The translations under genes and the position numbers were made by a program. Below are positions 56,834-64,000 of a stretch of DNA of 64,000 bases, one piece after another. Source of the DNA: Acetobacter sp. (lineage in GTDB: Bacteria; Pseudomonadota; Alphaproteobacteria; Acetobacterales; Acetobacteraceae); NCBI RefSeq assembly GCF_022483985.1, contig NZ_JAKVME010000002.1, forward strand, positions 248,001 to 312,000, read 5' to 3'. The notes beneath the pieces are model-generated. The model saw only the letters and a program-made list of their open reading frames with translations. It had not been told where the DNA came from and made no database searches. The stretch's first letter is position 1; each line of letters starts with the position of its first letter.

Positions 56834-57943
56834 CTATTCTTTGTCGGCAGAGTTACGCTTCTCATATGCGATGGCTTTCGCGGCCAGATCTTCCGTGTGG
56901 GGCTGGTAGTAACGGTCAAGGGATTTGATATCCTTATGACCTGTCACACGGCGGAGTTCGAGCGGGTTGGTATAAATCTTTGCGAGACGGCTCGTCGCCT
57001 CATGCCTAAGATCATGGAAGGTGAGGTCTTTGAGGCCAGCTTTCTTTGTCATCCGGCCGAACCTCACTGAGAATGCGTCTTTGCTGCCGATGTCGAAGAC
57101 GAGATCACCTGGTCGTGCTGATGTGCGTTGTGCCTGAAGCTCCTGCAGCACGCGGGCCGCACCGGGTGTCAGCGGACGGGTTTCCGGACCACGCTCCACA
57201 GCACGGTGCATTGTTTTCGTTTTCCCGAAGGATAGAGAGTGCCGGTCGAAGTCGATGTCGCGCCAGCGGAGCGTCAGGGCTTCTTCCCGTCGCGTTCCCT
57301 GTTCGATGGCGAACCGCACGAAAGCGACATCATCGGGCCAGGGGGACGTTGCCACGGTCTCCAGCAGACGTTCGTATTCGTCGCCGACGAGGCGTCGGTT
57401 GCGCTTCTTATCCGCGCCTGCCGGGCGCTTGACTGCGGTCGCGGCGGCCGGGTTCTTCGCAAAAGGTACATCCCATTCCGCAATGGCGTGCTGACAGATC
57501 GCGGCGAGCAGGTTGAGTCGTTTGACGACTGTAGCGCCGCTGTATTTCTCAGCCTGCCGGTCCCGGAAGCCACGGACTGCTGTCGGGGTCAGGTCGGCCA
57601 GCGCAAGCTGCGCGAGTTCATCCTGAAGGATGGCGGGGATGTGACCCTTGCGGTCATTGTCCCGTGTCTGCATTTCCTCGCGCACATAGCGGTCGACCAG
57701 TTCATGGACGGTCTGGCGTTCCAGCGGACGCGTGTCCTGAAACTGCCCAAGCTCCAGTTTGGCGGACGTCGTGTCCAGCCAGCGTCGGGCCAGCTTGGCC
57801 GAGGAAAAGGTCTGGTGGATTCTCTCGCCGCCTGCGATGCGCTTGCGGGCACGATACTGGCCCTTGCCTCGATACTCGACGCCTGCGGGAAGGGGACGGC
57901 CTGTCGCGGGATCTATTTTGGCAGAAGTGATTCGGTCTTTCAT
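56834..57943 (-). CDS. int: Tyrosine integrase of the inner tRNA-Glu element
   Basis: This 369-residue recombinase has catalytic Arg in EQGTRREEALTLRW, HDLRHEATSR and GHKDIKSLDRYYQP with the nucleophilic Tyr. Start at 57943 (MKDRITSAK) follows GAGG. It lies 92 bp from the intact tRNA-Glu, so the element inserted into the tRNA 3' end and rebuilt it. It is a paralogue of the integrase at 51599, sharing long blocks such as DPATGRPLP and RPAGADKKRNRRL-like segments. Confidence 0.92.
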   Translation of the reverse strand: MKDRITSAKIDPATGRPLPAGVEYRGKGQYRARKRIAGGERIHQTFSSAKLARRWLDTTSAKLELGQFQDTRPLERQTVHELVDRYVREEMQTRDNDRKGHIPAILQDELAQLALADLTPTAVRGFRDRQAEKYSGATVVKRLNLLAAICQHAIAEWDVPFAKNPAAATAVKRPAGADKKRNRRLVGDEYERLLETVATSPWPDDVAFVRFAIEQGTRREEALTLRWRDIDFDRHSLSFGKTKTMHRAVERGPETRPLTPGAARVLQELQAQRTSARPGDLVFDIGSKDAFSVRFGRMTKKAGLKDLTFHDLRHEATSRLAKIYTNPLELRRVTGHKDIKSLDRYYQPHTEDLAAKAIAYEKRNSADKE

Positions 57944-58034
57944 GGTGAGCCTCGCCTGGGCCCAGCATAGCCTTTTCATGGGCCCAAAAACGATCAATCG
58001 TTTCGCTTTATGACCGCTAAGTCATTGAAAAGAT

Positions 58035-58110
58035 TGGCGTCCCATAGGGGATTCGAACCCCTGTTGCCGCCGTGAGAGGGCGGCGTCCTAGGCCTCTAGA
58101 CGAATGGGAC
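58035..58110 (-). tRNA. tRNA-Glu (anticodon CTC)
   Basis: A complete 76-nt cloverleaf: acceptor GTCCCAT/ATGGGAC, T arm GGGGTTCGAATCCCC, anticodon stem CCGCC/GGCGG with loop CTCTCAC (anticodon CTC at 58074-58076 on the plus strand), discriminator G and encoded CCA. Its 3' half is repeated at 52908 and its last 18 bases at 12586, which identify it as the integration target. Confidence 0.95.
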
Positions 58111-58189
58111 ATTGGCCGTGGCGGCTTCTTACGGCAAGAAGCGTGCTAATACAAGCGTTCTGCTGAAAAATAATCAGGGCTGTGACCAG

Positions 58190-58537
58190 TCACTGCGCAA
58201 GGTTGATCTCGCCAACAGAACGTCCTGCGCCGGTATCCCACAGAACGATCCGATCCGGCCCGCCACCGCTGAGACGTATCGCCATGATTGGTCCATTGGA
58301 CCAGACAATCTGCTCAATCCGGGTGCCTGCCGGTTCATGCAGAAGAAAAGTCTGGGACGGGATGGTCGCCGCTGTAGCCGACAAAGAAATGCCAGCCGGG
58401 GCTGCAACGGGCAAACGAGGGTGCGACATCCGGTGAATAATAACCGCCACCAGCGCGATCACCCCCAGAATAATCAGGATTCCCATGCCGATGACGGCGG
58501 CGAACAGTCCTCGTCGTGCGAAAGTGCCCTGCTCCAT
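58190..58537 (-). CDS. Membrane-anchored protein of unknown function (alphaproteobacterial)
   Basis: This 115-residue protein has an N-terminal transmembrane helix (GLFAAVIGMGILIILGVIALVAVII) and a small beta-rich domain (IVWSNGPIMAIRLSGGG, RIVLWDTGAG). AAGGA precedes the ATG. It is divergent from rluD. The layout resembles short DUF6476-type proteins found beside rluD in alphaproteobacteria; function unknown. Confidence 0.65.
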   Translation of the reverse strand: MEQGTFARRGLFAAVIGMGILIILGVIALVAVIIHRMSHPRLPVAAPAGISLSATAATIPSQTFLLHEPAGTRIEQIVWSNGPIMAIRLSGGGPDRIVLWDTGAGRSVGEINLAQ

Positions 58538-58575
58538 GACGTCATTCCTTCACAGTTGGTGCCATCGGCCTGTAA

Positions 58576-59562
58576 ATGACACCCATGACAGATTCAACCC
58601 ACGGACCACGCACCCTGATCATCACCGAGGAGTTTGCCGGTCAACGCACGGATCGCGTGCTGACGGCGTGCTTTCCGGACCTGTCCCGCTCCCGCATCAA
58701 AAGCCTGATTGATGAGGGGCGTCTGCTCCGTAACGGTCTCTGCCTGCGTGAACCGGCCGAGCCAGCCCGTGCAGGTGTGGAACTCATTCTGGACATTCCG
58801 GCGCCGACGCCCACCATCCCAGTGGGGGAGGCCATCAGCTTCCCCATCCTTTTCGAAGATGACGATCTGATTGTTCTCGATAAACCCGCTGGGCTCGTGG
58901 TCCATCCCGCACCCGGCAATGAAACCGGCACTCTTGTAAACGCCCTTGTCGCGCATTGCGGCGAGAGCCTCGTCGGCATTGGCGGGGAGCGGCGACCGGG
59001 AATTGTGCACAGACTGGACAAGGATACGTCGGGTCTGATGGTCGCAGCCAAGACCGAACGGGCGCATCGTGCGCTGTCGGAGGATTTTGCCGCCAGACGG
59101 ATCGACCGCGCCTATCTCGCCCTATGCTGGGGCGTGCCCTCTCCCACCAAGGGAGAATATGAGGGCAATATCGGTCGTGACAAACGCGACCGCAAACGTA
59201 TGGCGTTAGTGGGAAGCGGCGGAAAGACGGCTCTGACCCGTTACACCGTGCTGAAGGCGTTTGGCACCTATGCCGCGCTGGTGGAGTGCCGTCTCGCTAC
59301 GGGGCGCACCCACCAGATCCGGGTGCATTTCTCCGCGAATGGTCATCCGTTGATGGGCGATCCGCTCTACCTGCGCCGGATACCCGCGATTGCGAAAACA
59401 TGCCCTGTCGATGCACGCGACGTGGCTCTGGATTTTCCCCGTCAGGCGCTCCATGCGGCGCTGCTGGGATTCACGCATCCCGGAACCGGAGAAAAGCTTC
59501 TTTTTGAGACGTCGCCGCCAGAAGACTTCATGACTCTTGAAAGAATACTGGCGAGTGACTAA
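58576..59562 (+). CDS. rluD: Ribosomal large subunit pseudouridine synthase, RluD type
   Basis: This 328-residue enzyme is predicted to isomerise uridines in helix 69 of 23S rRNA. An N-terminal S4 RNA-binding domain (RTDRVLTACFPDLSRSRIKSLI) is followed by the RluA-family catalytic core with the active Asp in HRLDKDTSGLMV and the RTHQIRVHFSANGHPLMGD motif. No clear ribosome site; an in-frame ATG lies 9 bp inside. It sits 251 bp before rpoH. RluC is the main alternative. Confidence 0.88.
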   Translation: MTPMTDSTHGPRTLIITEEFAGQRTDRVLTACFPDLSRSRIKSLIDEGRLLRNGLCLREPAEPARAGVELILDIPAPTPTIPVGEAISFPILFEDDDLIVLDKPAGLVVHPAPGNETGTLVNALVAHCGESLVGIGGERRPGIVHRLDKDTSGLMVAAKTERAHRALSEDFAARRIDRAYLALCWGVPSPTKGEYEGNIGRDKRDRKRMALVGSGGKTALTRYTVLKAFGTYAALVECRLATGRTHQIRVHFSANGHPLMGDPLYLRRIPAIAKTCPVDARDVALDFPRQALHAALLGFTHPGTGEKLLFETSPPEDFMTLERILASD

Positions 59563-59584
59563 CTAACATAATTTTTTGTTAATC

Positions 59585-59613
59585 TTGACTTTTTCGAAGA
59601 TTTACTTTAAACG
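59585..59613 (+). promoter_or_regulatory. Candidate promoter upstream of rpoH
   Basis: TTGACT (59585-59590), a 17-bp spacer and TAAACG (59608-59613) give a moderate housekeeping-sigma match in the 251-bp gap before rpoH. The -10 is weak. Confidence 0.3.
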
Positions 59614-59813
59614 AAACCTATCTTTTCGACGCGCCGAGACGGCCGCCGGAATGGATGTCCCGGCATCTTCTGCCCGAGTGGGGGAGTTTGCCGGGGACAT
59701 ATCAAATCCACTCCCAGCGTCGCCCGATATCACAGGCTGATCACTCCGACGTTCAAAACCTCCAGAAGTCGGATTAAGACAGGCCAGTGACCGGGATGAA
59801 GGAGATTTCTCCA

Positions 59814-60704
59814 ATGGCATCACCCTCCCTGACCCTTGGACCTGACGCCAGCCTTTCCCGCTATCTTCAGGAAATCCGCAAATATCCTCTTCTGTCACCG
59901 GAAGAAGAATCCTCTCTCTCCCGCCGTTGGCGCGACAAAGGTGATGTAAAGGCCGCTCATAAGCTGGTCACATCCCACCTCCGGCTCGTCGCCAAGATCG
60001 CCTTTGGCTATCGTGGTTATGGTCTGCCGCTGAACGAACTGATCAGCGAAGGCAATGTCGGCATGATGCAGGCCGTGCGCCGGTTTGACCCGGAGCGGGG
60101 CTTCCGTCTGGCCACCTACGCCATGTGGTGGATTCGTGCGGCGATTCAGGAATACATCCTTCACAGTTGGTCTCTGGTGAAGATGGGAACCACCTCTGCC
60201 CAGAAGAAGCTGTTCTTCAATCTGCGTCGTCTCAAGGGCGAGATGAAGGCTATTGATGACGGTGATCTGGCTCCGGAGCAGGTTGATCATATCGCCCGGA
60301 CGCTTGGTGTGCCTGAACAGGATGTCGTGGCGATGAACCGCCGTCTGGCTGCGGGCGACCACAGTCTGAACGCTCCTCTCCGCAGTGAAGGGGACGGCGA
60401 GTGGCAGGACTGGCTCGTCGATGATGGCGATAATCAGGAAGATATGCTCGGGGAGCACGAGGAGCTTTCGGATCGCAAGGCGCTGCTCTCCAGCGCGATG
60501 GCATCGCTCAATGAACGTGAGCGTCACATTTTTGAAGAACGTCGTCTGAAAGACGAGCCTGTCACGCTCGAAGATCTGGCCCAGCATTACGGCATTTCAC
60601 GGGAGCGCGTGCGTCAGATCGAAGTGCGTGCTTTCGAAAAAGTGCAGGCTCACATGAAAGAAGATATTGAGGCGCGTCGGCAGAAAGAAACTGTGACGCA
60701 GTGA
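59814..60704 (+). CDS. rpoH: Heat-shock sigma factor sigma-32
   Basis: This 296-residue sigma factor has region 2 with LVTSHLRLVAKIAFGYRGYG and the YAMWWIRAAIQEYIL -10 recognition helix. The RpoH box QKKLFFNLRRLK follows. Region 4 ends with the HTH ISRERVRQIEVRAFEK. Start at 59814 (MASPSLT) follows AAGGAG by 9 bases. Directs transcription of chaperone and protease genes; hrcA, another heat-shock regulator, lies 1 kb downstream. Confidence 0.96.
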   Translation: MASPSLTLGPDASLSRYLQEIRKYPLLSPEEESSLSRRWRDKGDVKAAHKLVTSHLRLVAKIAFGYRGYGLPLNELISEGNVGMMQAVRRFDPERGFRLATYAMWWIRAAIQEYILHSWSLVKMGTTSAQKKLFFNLRRLKGEMKAIDDGDLAPEQVDHIARTLGVPEQDVVAMNRRLAAGDHSLNAPLRSEGDGEWQDWLVDDGDNQEDMLGEHEELSDRKALLSSAMASLNERERHIFEERRLKDEPVTLEDLAQHYGISRERVRQIEVRAFEKVQAHMKEDIEARRQKETVTQ

Positions 60705-60882
60705 GCGTCGGCGCATCGTTCCACTCGAAAGGAACGATGTCGCCATAGAGGTGCGTTCTTATTTCGCAGGTTTCTTGATTTACAGATATTCTGGTTTTTC
60801 AGAACTTTGCCCTGAACCCCGCAAGGGAGTGAGGCCTCTTTGCATGAACGGCGGAGCGCTACGCCACAGACTTCGCTTTCTT

Positions 60883-61485
60883 TTATCCCAGACACATTTC
60901 CCGGAATACTTCAAAAGCACGGGCCCGATGGCTGATGGCGTTTTTCTCGGTATCGCTCATCTCGGCGAATGTCCGTGTTTCGCCTTTCGGCACGAAAATC
61001 GGGTCATAGCCATGTCCGGCAGCGCCGCGTGGTTCCGGTGCAATGATGCCGTCGATACGTCCCTCAAAACATTCGGTCGTGCCATCAGGAAAAGCGAGGC
61101 ACAGGACGGAGATGAACCATGCTTCCCGTTCATCACCATCAATGCCTTCCTCAATTCTTTGCATCGCGCCCGCGAAATCCTTGTCAGGACCGGCCCAGCG
61201 GGCAGAGTAGATCCCCGGCGCGCCACCCAGCGCCGATACGCACAGGCCGGAATCATCCGCGAGCGCAGGGAGGCCCGTCGCCTTCGCCGCAGCTTCCGCC
61301 TTGATCCGGGCGTTGCCTTCGAAAGTCAGAGCCGTCTCCTCGGGTTCCGGCAGATTCATCTCGCCCGCAGATATGACTTCCACCCCGTAAGGCGCCAGGA
61401 GAGCCGCAAATTCTGCGAGTTTGCCCTTGTTGTGGCTGGCAAGGATCAGGCGGCTGCCCTGTTTCAGTGGTAAATGTGCGCTCAT
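60883..61485 (-). CDS. rdgB: Non-canonical purine NTP pyrophosphatase
   Basis: This 200-residue Ham1/RdgB housecleaning enzyme converts dITP, ITP and XTP to monophosphates. The conserved start ILASHNKGKLAEF, the active-site region ALADDSGLCVSALGGAPGIYSARWAG and the end AEMSDTEKNAISHRARAF are all present. Start at 61485 follows AGAGGAG by 6 bases; the open frame upstream is not homologous in composition. Divergent from hrcA. Confidence 0.95.
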   Translation of the reverse strand: MSAHLPLKQGSRLILASHNKGKLAEFAALLAPYGVEVISAGEMNLPEPEETALTFEGNARIKAEAAAKATGLPALADDSGLCVSALGGAPGIYSARWAGPDKDFAGAMQRIEEGIDGDEREAWFISVLCLAFPDGTTECFEGRIDGIIAPEPRGAAGHGYDPIFVPKGETRTFAEMSDTEKNAISHRARAFEVFREMCLG

Positions 61486-61710
61486 GTGATCTCCTCTGCG
61501 TTGATGGGCGCGACCTGTCGGCCAGCCTGCAGGAAAGGCTTTATTGAAGCTGTTTGCCTTTTTTGCAAACAGTCCTTTCTCCGCTTCATGACTCCAGAAC
61601 AGGTCATGCTCGAAACGACAATTTTTTGAGTATGATGTTGCAGCGTTCTTCTTCTTGCGACATTTGTTGTCGAACTTCGGAATCCCCTGAGAATTCTCCA
61701 TCAGAAAGGT

Positions 61711-62814
61711 ATGTCTTCCATTTCTGGCTCCAACGAAAAATCCAGCCTGACCTTTGGCCGCTCCATCGAACTTGCTGGCGCCGCGTCCGGCCTGAATTCA
61801 CGTTCCGCCACCATCTTGCGGGAACTGGTGGAGCATTATCTGGAAACGGGCGATCCGGTCGGCAGTCGCACGCTGTCCCATCGTCTGCCCCTTGGCCTCT
61901 CTCCGGCGACGATCCGGAGCGTGATGGCCGACCTGACGGATGCCGGTCTGCTGTTCTCACCGCATACTTCCGCCGGACGTCTGCCCACTGAAAAAGGGCT
62001 TCGTCTGTTTGTCGATGGGCTGCTTCAGTTCGGCAATCTCAGCGAGGATGAGCGTGTGTCCATCTCCAGCACGCTGGAAATGCGTGGACGGTCTCTGGAA
62101 GACACGCTGACGGAGGCGTCCTCCCTGCTGTCGGGGCTGTCGCAGGCGGCCAGCCTCATCCTTGCGCCGAAAGGTGAGGGGGCGGTGAAGCATATCGAAT
62201 TCGTGGCTCTGGGGGGAAACCGTGCGCTCGTCGTGCTTGTCGGCGCTGACGGGCAGGTCGAGAACAGGGTGATCGAAACACCGGCAGGGATGCCGCCTTC
62301 CACCCTGACGGAAGCTGCAAATTACCTGAATGCCCGTCTGACGGGTCGCACGCTTGTCGAACTCAGGGCACGGGTGAATGACGAGATGGAGGCGGACCAG
62401 ACCCAGCTCGATCAACTCGCCACGGAGGTTGTGGCCAGCGGTCTGGCGACCTGGAGCAATGAGGGGCGGGGCGGCACGCTGATCATCCGTGGGCAGGGCA
62501 ATCTGTTGACAGATATTACGGAGATTGAGCGTCTTTCGAGCATTCAGCGCCTGTTTGAGCGTCTGGAGAAGCAGGACGCCATGTTGCGTCTTCTGGAACT
62601 GGCCGAGAATTCTGACGGTGTCCGGATTTTTATCGGCGCGGAGAGCGGACTGTTTGGCGCGTCCGGCATGTCGATGGTTGTGGCACCAGCCCGGAATGAA
62701 GCCAGACGGATTGTGGGCGCCATCGGAGTCATCGGACCGACGCGGATCAATTACGGCAGGATCATTCCGGTCATCGACTATACGGCCCGTGTGATCGGAC
62801 AGATGCTAGGGTAA
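61711..62814 (+). CDS. hrcA: Heat-inducible transcriptional repressor HrcA
   Basis: This 367-residue repressor normally binds CIRCE elements upstream of chaperonin genes. The N-terminal winged helix (ILRELVEHYLETGDPVGSRTLSH and LSPATIRSVMADLTDAGLL) and the SAGRLPTEKGLRLFVDGLL segment are typical. The C-terminal end YGRIIPVIDYTARVIGQML is the family signature. I saw no CIRCE-like repeat in its own upstream region. grpE usually follows in relatives, but here the next gene is on the other strand. Confidence 0.95.
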   Translation: MSSISGSNEKSSLTFGRSIELAGAASGLNSRSATILRELVEHYLETGDPVGSRTLSHRLPLGLSPATIRSVMADLTDAGLLFSPHTSAGRLPTEKGLRLFVDGLLQFGNLSEDERVSISSTLEMRGRSLEDTLTEASSLLSGLSQAASLILAPKGEGAVKHIEFVALGGNRALVVLVGADGQVENRVIETPAGMPPSTLTEAANYLNARLTGRTLVELRARVNDEMEADQTQLDQLATEVVASGLATWSNEGRGGTLIIRGQGNLLTDITEIERLSSIQRLFERLEKQDAMLRLLELAENSDGVRIFIGAESGLFGASGMSMVVAPARNEARRIVGAIGVIGPTRINYGRIIPVIDYTARVIGQMLG

Positions 62815-62901
62815 CGGATTACAGCCCTCCGCCTGAGGGTCGATAATTTAAAAAGGCTGTTTCTGACAGTTGATTTTCCGATGAGGCCCGAAGGGGCTTT
62901 T

Positions 62902-62927
62902 CGGACGGGGAAATGACCGTCCGTTTT
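62902..62927 (+). terminator. Rho-independent terminator after hrcA
   Basis: CGGACGG-GGAAATGA-CCGTCCG with a following TTTT run, 90 bp after the hrcA stop. It ends hrcA transcription, so no grpE cotranscription is expected. Confidence 0.75.
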
Positions 62928-63030
62928 GCGTCGATAAAATAGGAAGATCGCGCAGAGTTACTGCTGTTGTCTTCCGTTTTTGGAACATGTCATCCGGATT
63001 GATGCGGATGACATGTTTCTGATGTCGTGC

Positions 63031-63576
63031 TTATTTGGCCTGCGCTTCGTAGCCGAGAAGCTTTGTCTTGAGATCGACCGCGAGTTTTGCCAGATCCGCG
63101 TTGGTGGAAGCGCTGTTGCCTGCATCAATCGCAGCGCTCGTGGTCTTTGCGCTGCTTGCAAGATAGCGCGCATAGGCCCTGTCAAATGCGGAGCCGTGCA
63201 GATGCTGCATCTGACTTATGAGCTTCTGATTTTGTGCTGAAGGCTTCGCGACCAGTGTTGCCTTGCCGGTTGTCGCCAGTGCGGTCAGCTTGTCATGATT
63301 ATCGGTGAGGTCTTTCGCGATTGTTTCGCCGAGTTGCGCGATATCGTTCCGGGCAGCGTTGGTTTTGGCGAGGCTGGCCAGAGCGATGTGGGTCAGATCC
63401 ACGTCATTGATCTTTGCGGCCAGATTTGTGTCCGCGACAGAGAAGGGCGCTGCCTCTGTCAGCGCAGGTAAAGGAGGCGCGGGCGGCTGGCCTGGATTCA
63501 TGCAGGCGCTCAGGGAGAAAAGTGAAATGATGAGAGAAGAGCAGGCAAGCACCTGATGACGGGACGGAAACAACAT
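63031..63576 (-). CDS. DUF4142-family exported lipoprotein
   Basis: The protein of about 181 residues has a signal peptide ending in a lipobox (SLSAC, then MNPG). The mature part is a long helical bundle of the DUF4142 type (AAKINDVDLTHIALASLAKTNAARN, then HDKLTALA). ATG at 63576 lies 12 bases after AAGGAG; a TTG at 63585 is the alternative. Function of the family is unknown. Confidence 0.75.
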   Translation of the reverse strand: MLFPSRHQVLACSSLIISLFSLSACMNPGQPPAPPLPALTEAAPFSVADTNLAAKINDVDLTHIALASLAKTNAARNDIAQLGETIAKDLTDNHDKLTALATTGKATLVAKPSAQNQKLISQMQHLHGSAFDRAYARYLASSAKTTSAAIDAGNSASTNADLAKLAVDLKTKLLGYEAQAK

Positions 63577-64000
63577 GATCAGCAAATTCTCCTTTGACCG
63601 CAGGCAGTGCGTGACTGCCCGGAGTCTCAGACAAACATAGTAAAGGACGTCAATGCCAGTAGTGTCTGATGGAGAGAAAAAGGCAAGACAGGTGGGGAGA
63701 TACGCATTCCCGGTTTTTGTAAGCTATTGGGCATGGACGGAGGCGTGACGGGATCGCAGGGTAATATTCTTCCAGCGAAGTTTTAGAACGCGGGTCAGAC
63801 TGGAGGTGATCCAAATGGAACTGTTGAAATCCGGGCGATTGCAGCGTTTTCCATGAGCAGGTGATGAAGGATGCATCCCATGGCTCTTCATCAGAGCGTT
63901 TTTCCGATTTCTTGCTTTGTATGCGAAGAACACAGTAACGTAACGGCCCTGCGCGTCTTGCTTGAAGCGTTTTGGACACGGTGTGAGGATAGTGAAATAA
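63577..64000. other. Right edge of window, no gene recognised
   Basis: About 420 bp with no supported coding region. A minus-strand open frame (63650-63979) exists but has no ribosome site and no recognisable product. I cannot exclude a relic of an insertion sequence. Confidence 0.4.

Noticed and set aside
61486-61710. CIRCE element before hrcA
   Set aside because: Looked for the TTAGCACTC-N9-GAGTGCTAA pattern in the rdgB-hrcA gap and found no convincing match.

Overview
The window looks like an alphaproteobacterial chromosome, most likely from an acetic-acid bacterium or close relative (Acetobacteraceae). This rests on the right-hand core block (rluD, rpoH, rdgB, hrcA), moderate-to-high GC, and IS5/IS427-type insertion sequence relics. 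No 16S or other decisive marker is present, so genus is open. All calls come from reading the sequence; no database search was run.

Layout. (1) 1-11360: a two-armed module for methylated amines. Leftward genes encode a TMAO/betaine-type ABC importer (tmoX-tmoV-tmoW, with tmoW running off the window). Rightward genes encode TMAO demethylase (tdm), trimethylamine monooxygenase (tmm) and a four-gene dimethylamine monooxygenase set (dmmDABC). Together they should import TMAO, oxidise TMA to TMAO, and strip methyl groups down to monomethylamine, passing one-carbon units to tetrahydrofolate. (2) 11361-13881: a scar region with a degraded IS5-type transposase, a small phage lysis-like pair, an 18-bp copy of the tRNA-Glu 3' end, and a complete but frameshifted IS427-type element flanked by TA. 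(3) 13882-32199: a catabolic cluster of about 18 kb. It contains an aldehyde dehydrogenase, aspartate-dehydrogenase-like protein, ThDP decarboxylase, two SDRs, two IclR regulators, MFS transporter, extradiol (VOC) dioxygenase, bicupin, alpha/beta hydrolase, Rieske oxygenase with reductase, Tat-exported GH1 glycosidase and TonB receptor. I do not recognise the pathway as a whole. Related TGATCA-type operator motifs occur at four of its promoters, which suggests one regulon. (4) 32370-36077: another IS relic, a phage-type repressor with a dead protease site, small membrane or exported proteins and a headless FkbM methyltransferase.

(5) 36209-49753: a defence island. It holds a predicted EVE-like/PD-(D/E)xK restriction protein, a tRNA-like relic, three unrelated HEPN-motif proteins in a row, a broken SMC/RecF-like ATPase, a 151-bp MITE-like repeat, and an intact type I restriction-modification operon with a HepT/MntA toxin-antitoxin pair between hsdM and hsdS. 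(6) 49887-57943: two integrative elements stacked at one tRNA-Glu(CTC) gene. Each has its own tyrosine integrase and a small Xis-like HTH protein with a C-terminal membrane segment. The outer element (right end at the 52908-52955 att copy) may reach left to the 18-bp att copy at 12586, which would enclose the catabolic cluster and the defence island in one unit of about 40 kb. The inner element is about 5 kb (52956-58034) and carries fragments of a GST/pirin/old yellow enzyme locus. (7) 58035-64000: intact tRNA-Glu and conserved chromosomal genes.

The whole reads as chromosomal core on the right and layered horizontally acquired cargo (nutrition plus defence) to its left.
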